46,721 bases of DNA. Source: Collinsella sp. (GTDB lineage: Bacteria > Actinomycetota > Coriobacteriia > Coriobacteriales > Coriobacteriaceae). Below the pieces are notes generated by a model. The model did not search any database, was not told where the DNA came from, and saw only the letters and a program-made list of their open reading frames with translations. This document shows, one piece after another, positions 44,083 to 46,721 of the stretch. The position numbers were made by a program, and so were the translations under genes. Where the stretch lies: assembly GCA_031295385.1 (NCBI GenBank), contig JAUMOL010000015.1, forward strand, positions 1 through 46,721, written 5' to 3'. Every line of letters begins with the position of its first letter. Within the stretch, counting starts at the first letter, position 1.

Positions 44083-44904
44083 CTACAGCAGATGTTCCTC
44101 GATAAAGATTGCAATGCCGTCTTTGTCGTTGCTGGCGGTTACAAAATCGGCGGCGGCACGGGTGGCGTCGCTGCCATTTGCCATGGCCACGCCCACGCCG
44201 GCGTCAGCCACCATGCAGGTGTCGTTATCGGCATCGCCAAACACGCAGATGTTCTGGAGCTCCATGCCGTTGAGCTCTGCCACGCGCACAAGGCCGCGTG
44301 TCTTGGACACGCGCGGATCCATGAACTCGTAGAGCCGCTGCGTGGTTTGCGGAGCCGCCGCCTTAACAGTGTCATCGACAAACGTCGACGCGCGCTCGAT
44401 GACCTGCGACATCACCTCGGGCGCCATGGTAAACATCACCTTGGGCTGCGGCTCGCGCAAAAACTCGGCAAAATCGACCACCTGGTAGGGCACGCCGTCG
44501 ACGCGCGACAGGTGCTCGACGCACGCGTTGCTCTCGGGCACGTAGAACACGCCGTCTCGGGGGCAGACGGGCGTTGCCGGAAGGTCCGCCATGTGCCTGC
44601 AGATGCGCGCGATGGTCTCGCCCGGCAGCGGATAGCTCAGCTCGTTGATGTCGTGCGCGCGGTCGATGACCTCGGCGCCACCGCAACCCACGAGCACGTC
44701 CACCAGGCCTTCGATGCCCCAGAGCTCGTACATGGCCTCGGTCGCGTGGGCGTCGCGCCCGGTACACAGGCCAAAGAGCACGCCGCGCTCGCGCAGGGCG
44801 CGGATCGCCGCCACGGTGCGCGGGGACACCGTGTGCTGGCTCGTGAGCAGCGTGCCGTCAATATCGCAGAACACGGCTTTGATGTGGCTGAAGGTGGTGT
44901 CCAT
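44083..44904 (-). CDS. Cof-type HAD-IIB phosphatase
   Basis: The 273-residue cytoplasmic hydrolase has motif I FCDIDGTLL (D14, D16), a threonine motif II in GLCTGRD, a lysine in PQPKVMF-like context, and the acidic motif IV in VFGDADNDTCMV. The C2 cap insert lies between about 85 and 190. Family members remove phosphate from sugar phosphates, flavin or pyridoxal phosphate; the substrate here is unknown. AAAGG precedes the ATG at 44904; an open frame continues upstream only through repeat sequence. Confidence 0.88.
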   Translation of the reverse strand: MDTTFSHIKAVFCDIDGTLLTSQHTVSPRTVAAIRALRERGVLFGLCTGRDAHATEAMYELWGIEGLVDVLVGCGGAEVIDRAHDINELSYPLPGETIARICRHMADLPATPVCPRDGVFYVPESNACVEHLSRVDGVPYQVVDFAEFLREPQPKVMFTMAPEVMSQVIERASTFVDDTVKAAAPQTTQRLYEFMDPRVSKTRGLVRVAELNGMELQNICVFGDADNDTCMVADAGVGVAMANGSDATRAAADFVTASNDKDGIAIFIEEHLL

Positions 44905-44998
44905 GGGGGCCTTTCTGGGTTGTACGGCGGTGCTGAATGTGGTCGGAAATGGTGTACATGGTATACCAAGGCGCAGGCGCGGCCCGTCAAAGCAAAAG

Positions 44999-45032
44999 CC
45001 ACCACAAAGGAGCCTGGCCCCTTTTGTGGTGG
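44999..45032. repeat. Palindromic repeat CCACCACAAAGG family, copy 3
   Basis: CCACCACAAAGGAGCC and CCCCTTTTGTGGTGG pair around a short centre. It lies between the HAD gene start and the CATCACAACATTCGA repeat; at 34629-34733 the two repeat types also lie together, but in the opposite order. Confidence 0.75.
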
Positions 45033-45068
45033 CCGAACCCGAAGGGTGGCCTGGCCCGGGGCGCAAAC

Positions 45069-45125
45069 CATCACAACATTCGACGTTTTTCGGCAAAATC
45101 GCGATTTTCATCGAATGTTGTGATG
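45069..45125. repeat. Palindromic repeat CATCACAACATTCGA, copy 2
   Basis: The 15-base arms are identical to the copy at 34629-34685, and the centre is nearly identical. It ends four bases before the MFS stop codon and can form the 3' hairpin of that gene. Confidence 0.8.
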
Positions 45126-45129
45126 GTTT

Positions 45130-46416
45130 TTACCGCTTTGCGGCACGATCCAAATGCCGGCGTCCAAACAGCAGCAGTGCCGCGGGAACCGCCGTCACGA
45201 CCGCGCCCGCACCAACGAGCGTCTGCTGCACGCCAAACGTCGCCGCCAGCCAGGGGGCAATCGCCAGCGGGGCTACGCCGGCAAACATGTTGCCAAAGCC
45301 CATGACCGAGTTCACGCGACCGAGCTGCTCGAGCGGGGCCGTCGTTTGCACGATGGTGTTGTGGAGCGGGTTGACGACGCCCCAGGCCACGCCGAGGGCA
45401 ATCTGGCCGACAAGGGCTACGCCCACGTACGGCGTTCCCACGTAGAGCAGGCTTCCCAGACCAACGGACATGAGCGCTATAAGCAGCGTCTTAAGGTTGA
45501 CCAGGTGCGGCGGCAAGCGGAGCGCGATCACGGCGCCCAGCACCGCGCCCACACCGCTGGCCGACGAGAGCCAGCCCATCCATTCGACACCGACGTGCAG
45601 GACATCGCGGTAGAAGAACGACTCCAGCGGATCGAAGGCACCGTAGCCAAAGTTCGAAAGGAAAATAATGCAGAACAGCAGGGCGAGGACGCTGTTGTTA
45701 AAGACCGTCTTGATGCTGGTCGCGAAGGTGACGCGGGTGGATTTGCTGGAGTCGGAGCTTTGACTGGCAGTACTTGCCGTTGTGCTGCCGTCCGCAGGAG
45801 TACTTTCGCGCGCGGCGACGCGACCTCCTTGCGGCCTAAAGCCCCAACCGGCGGCGAGCGCCAGTACGGTAAAAATCACCATGAGCACGAACACCGCGCG
45901 TGACGATGCAGCCGCCGCGACAAAGCCGCCCAGTGTGGGGCCAACGATGATGCTCACGTTTGAGAGCATGGCGATGGCGGAGTTGATGTCTTTGAGCTCG
46001 ACAGGATCGTCGGTGAGGTAAGCCGGATAGGATGTGGCGATGGGCCGGGCGAACCCCATCACAAAGCCCAGGAGCACCGCGCCGAGCAGGACGATGCCGG
46101 TCGCGCTGCCAAAGGCAATGATCGCCGCGCCGGTTGTCACCGTGCCCACGATGCTCAGCAAGAAATGGTGGCGCGGGCCCCAGGCGTCGAGCGCCGCGCC
46201 ACCCGCAAAGGATCCCAGGATTACAAAAACATTCATAAACAGGACGGCCAGCGATGTCGCCACGACCGAGGCATCGTCCGCATAGGTGAGCGTTCCGATA
46301 ACGCCGATAAAATAACTGGTCTGAAAACCGGTGTAGATAAGAAAGCGCATTGCCACCAGGCGCTTGGCCTGCACGGGCAGCGATGATTGAGGTTTTGAGA
46401 GAAGAGGGATGAGCAT
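45130..46416 (-). CDS. Major facilitator superfamily transporter
   Basis: The 428-residue integral membrane protein has about 12 predicted helices in two halves, with a hydrophilic Ser/Thr-rich loop near residues 200-235 between them. DAWGPRHHFL after helix 2 and similar basic turns fit the MFS loop 2-3 motif. Proton- or solute-coupled export is likely, but the substrate is unknown. The ATG at 46416 has AAGGAG upstream; in-frame starts further up lack one. It may share a transcript with the HAD gene, although repeats separate the two. Confidence 0.82.
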   Translation of the reverse strand: MLIPLLSKPQSSLPVQAKRLVAMRFLIYTGFQTSYFIGVIGTLTYADDASVVATSLAVLFMNVFVILGSFAGGAALDAWGPRHHFLLSIVGTVTTGAAIIAFGSATGIVLLGAVLLGFVMGFARPIATSYPAYLTDDPVELKDINSAIAMLSNVSIIVGPTLGGFVAAAASSRAVFVLMVIFTVLALAAGWGFRPQGGRVAARESTPADGSTTASTASQSSDSSKSTRVTFATSIKTVFNNSVLALLFCIIFLSNFGYGAFDPLESFFYRDVLHVGVEWMGWLSSASGVGAVLGAVIALRLPPHLVNLKTLLIALMSVGLGSLLYVGTPYVGVALVGQIALGVAWGVVNPLHNTIVQTTAPLEQLGRVNSVMGFGNMFAGVAPLAIAPWLAATFGVQQTLVGAGAVVTAVPAALLLFGRRHLDRAAKR

Positions 46417-46543
46417 GGAGACTCCTTGTTTCATACGAATACGGGCGGCGGGCATTCGCCACCGTCTGTCAAATCAATCTATCCGCATGAAACTTTAAGG
46501 ACGCATCAAGCCTCTTCTCTCCGTTTTTTGCCCGTCATGAACT

Positions 46544-46584
46544 ATTTGGTAGATTGTAAGGCATGTCCCACACATCTACCAAAT
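46544..46584. promoter_or_regulatory. Inverted repeat upstream of the MFS gene
   Basis: ATTTGGTAGA (46544-46553) and TCTACCAAAT (46575-46584) are perfect 10-base inverted copies 21 bases apart. They may be an operator or the flank of the downstream element. Confidence 0.45.
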
Positions 46585-46587
46585 CAG

Positions 46588-46721
46588 AACCACCCTTAAA
46601 AAGGGTGGTTTGCTCTTAGGGTATAACCCACGGGCCCCGGGCTCGCGTCTAAAGGCGCGGGCCCGGACTTCGTCCAGGCCTAGTGCATCTTGACCCGTGG
46701 CGCGCCGGTCGAACCGGCGGG
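46588..46721 (+). mobile_element. Folded, IS200/IS605-end-like sequence (window edge)
   Basis: A perfect hairpin AACCACCCTT-AAA-AAGGGTGGTT is followed by GGGTATAACCC. Next comes a branched fold: CCACGGG/CCCGTGG (46628-46634, 46694-46700) encloses CCGGGCTCGCG/CGCGGGCCCGG and GGAC/GTCC hairpins, and a GCCGGT/ACCGGC hairpin follows. Subterminal hairpins and a structured end RNA are features of IS200/IS605-type elements. No transposase or TnpB frame is in view, so the call is tentative. Confidence 0.35.

Noticed and set aside
44905..45111. N-terminal extension of the HAD phosphatase
   Set aside because: The extra 69 codons translate the palindromic repeats, while a good ribosome site precedes the ATG at 44904.

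Overview
The window is GC-rich actinobacterial DNA whose gene content and protein sequences (type III glutamine synthetase, split cobalamin methionine synthase, AfsR/SARP-type regulator, SpaA-type pili, many palindromic intergenic repeats) best fit a gut Coriobacteriia genome, most likely Collinsella. That assignment is inference from resemblance; no rRNA gene is present to settle it.

Layout. 1-560: the right end of an IS3-family element and an inverted-repeat element. 564-2651 (-): type III glutamine synthetase, divergent from a one-carbon/methionine operon (metF, a stand-alone methionine synthase reactivation protein, and a three-domain MetH). 7.4-10.5 kb (+): a PFL/DUF711 protein, a SAM methyltransferase and the YhbY ribosome-assembly protein. 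10.5-13.5 kb (-): a large P-loop/SARP regulator. 14-17.9 kb (-): amino-sugar and sugar-transport genes (nagB, PTS EIIA, glmM) and rplM-rpsI with a clear promoter and a probable L13-type leader. 18-20.5 kb: a patatin-like lipase, hairpin repeats, tmRNA with its terminator, and an unrecognised small protein. 20.6-24 kb (-): a RelB/PIN toxin-antitoxin pair, then a P1B-type ATPase with a small membrane partner. 24.4-29.1 kb: a two-subunit ABC transporter with a divergent AraC regulator. 29.2-30.6 kb: an AAA/DUF4143 ATPase. 30.9-34.4 kb (-): the gatCAB operon. 34.7-43.6 kb (-): a sortase-assembled pilus locus (tip adhesin, minor pilin, backbone pilin, class C sortase). 44-46.4 kb (-): a Cof-type HAD phosphatase and an MFS transporter. 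The last 300 bases hold folded, transposon-like sequence.

The most interesting features lie between the genes. (1) Two distant hairpin elements directly follow the stop codons of the DUF711 gene and gatB, in sense orientation. They share three conserved blocks while their stems differ but still pair, which points to a structured RNA family. (2) A duplicated unit between the pilins and the sortase looks like a small terminated RNA with a covarying stem facing a 50-residue membrane peptide, resembling a type I toxin-antitoxin module; the second copy has lost the first part of the peptide. (3) The pilus tip adhesin is interrupted at a run of eight Gs just after its signal peptide, and one more G restores the frame, so it is probably phase-variable. 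(4) The P-type ATPase is paired with a small protein resembling mycobacterial PacL partners. Several palindromic repeat families recur at gene ends through the window.
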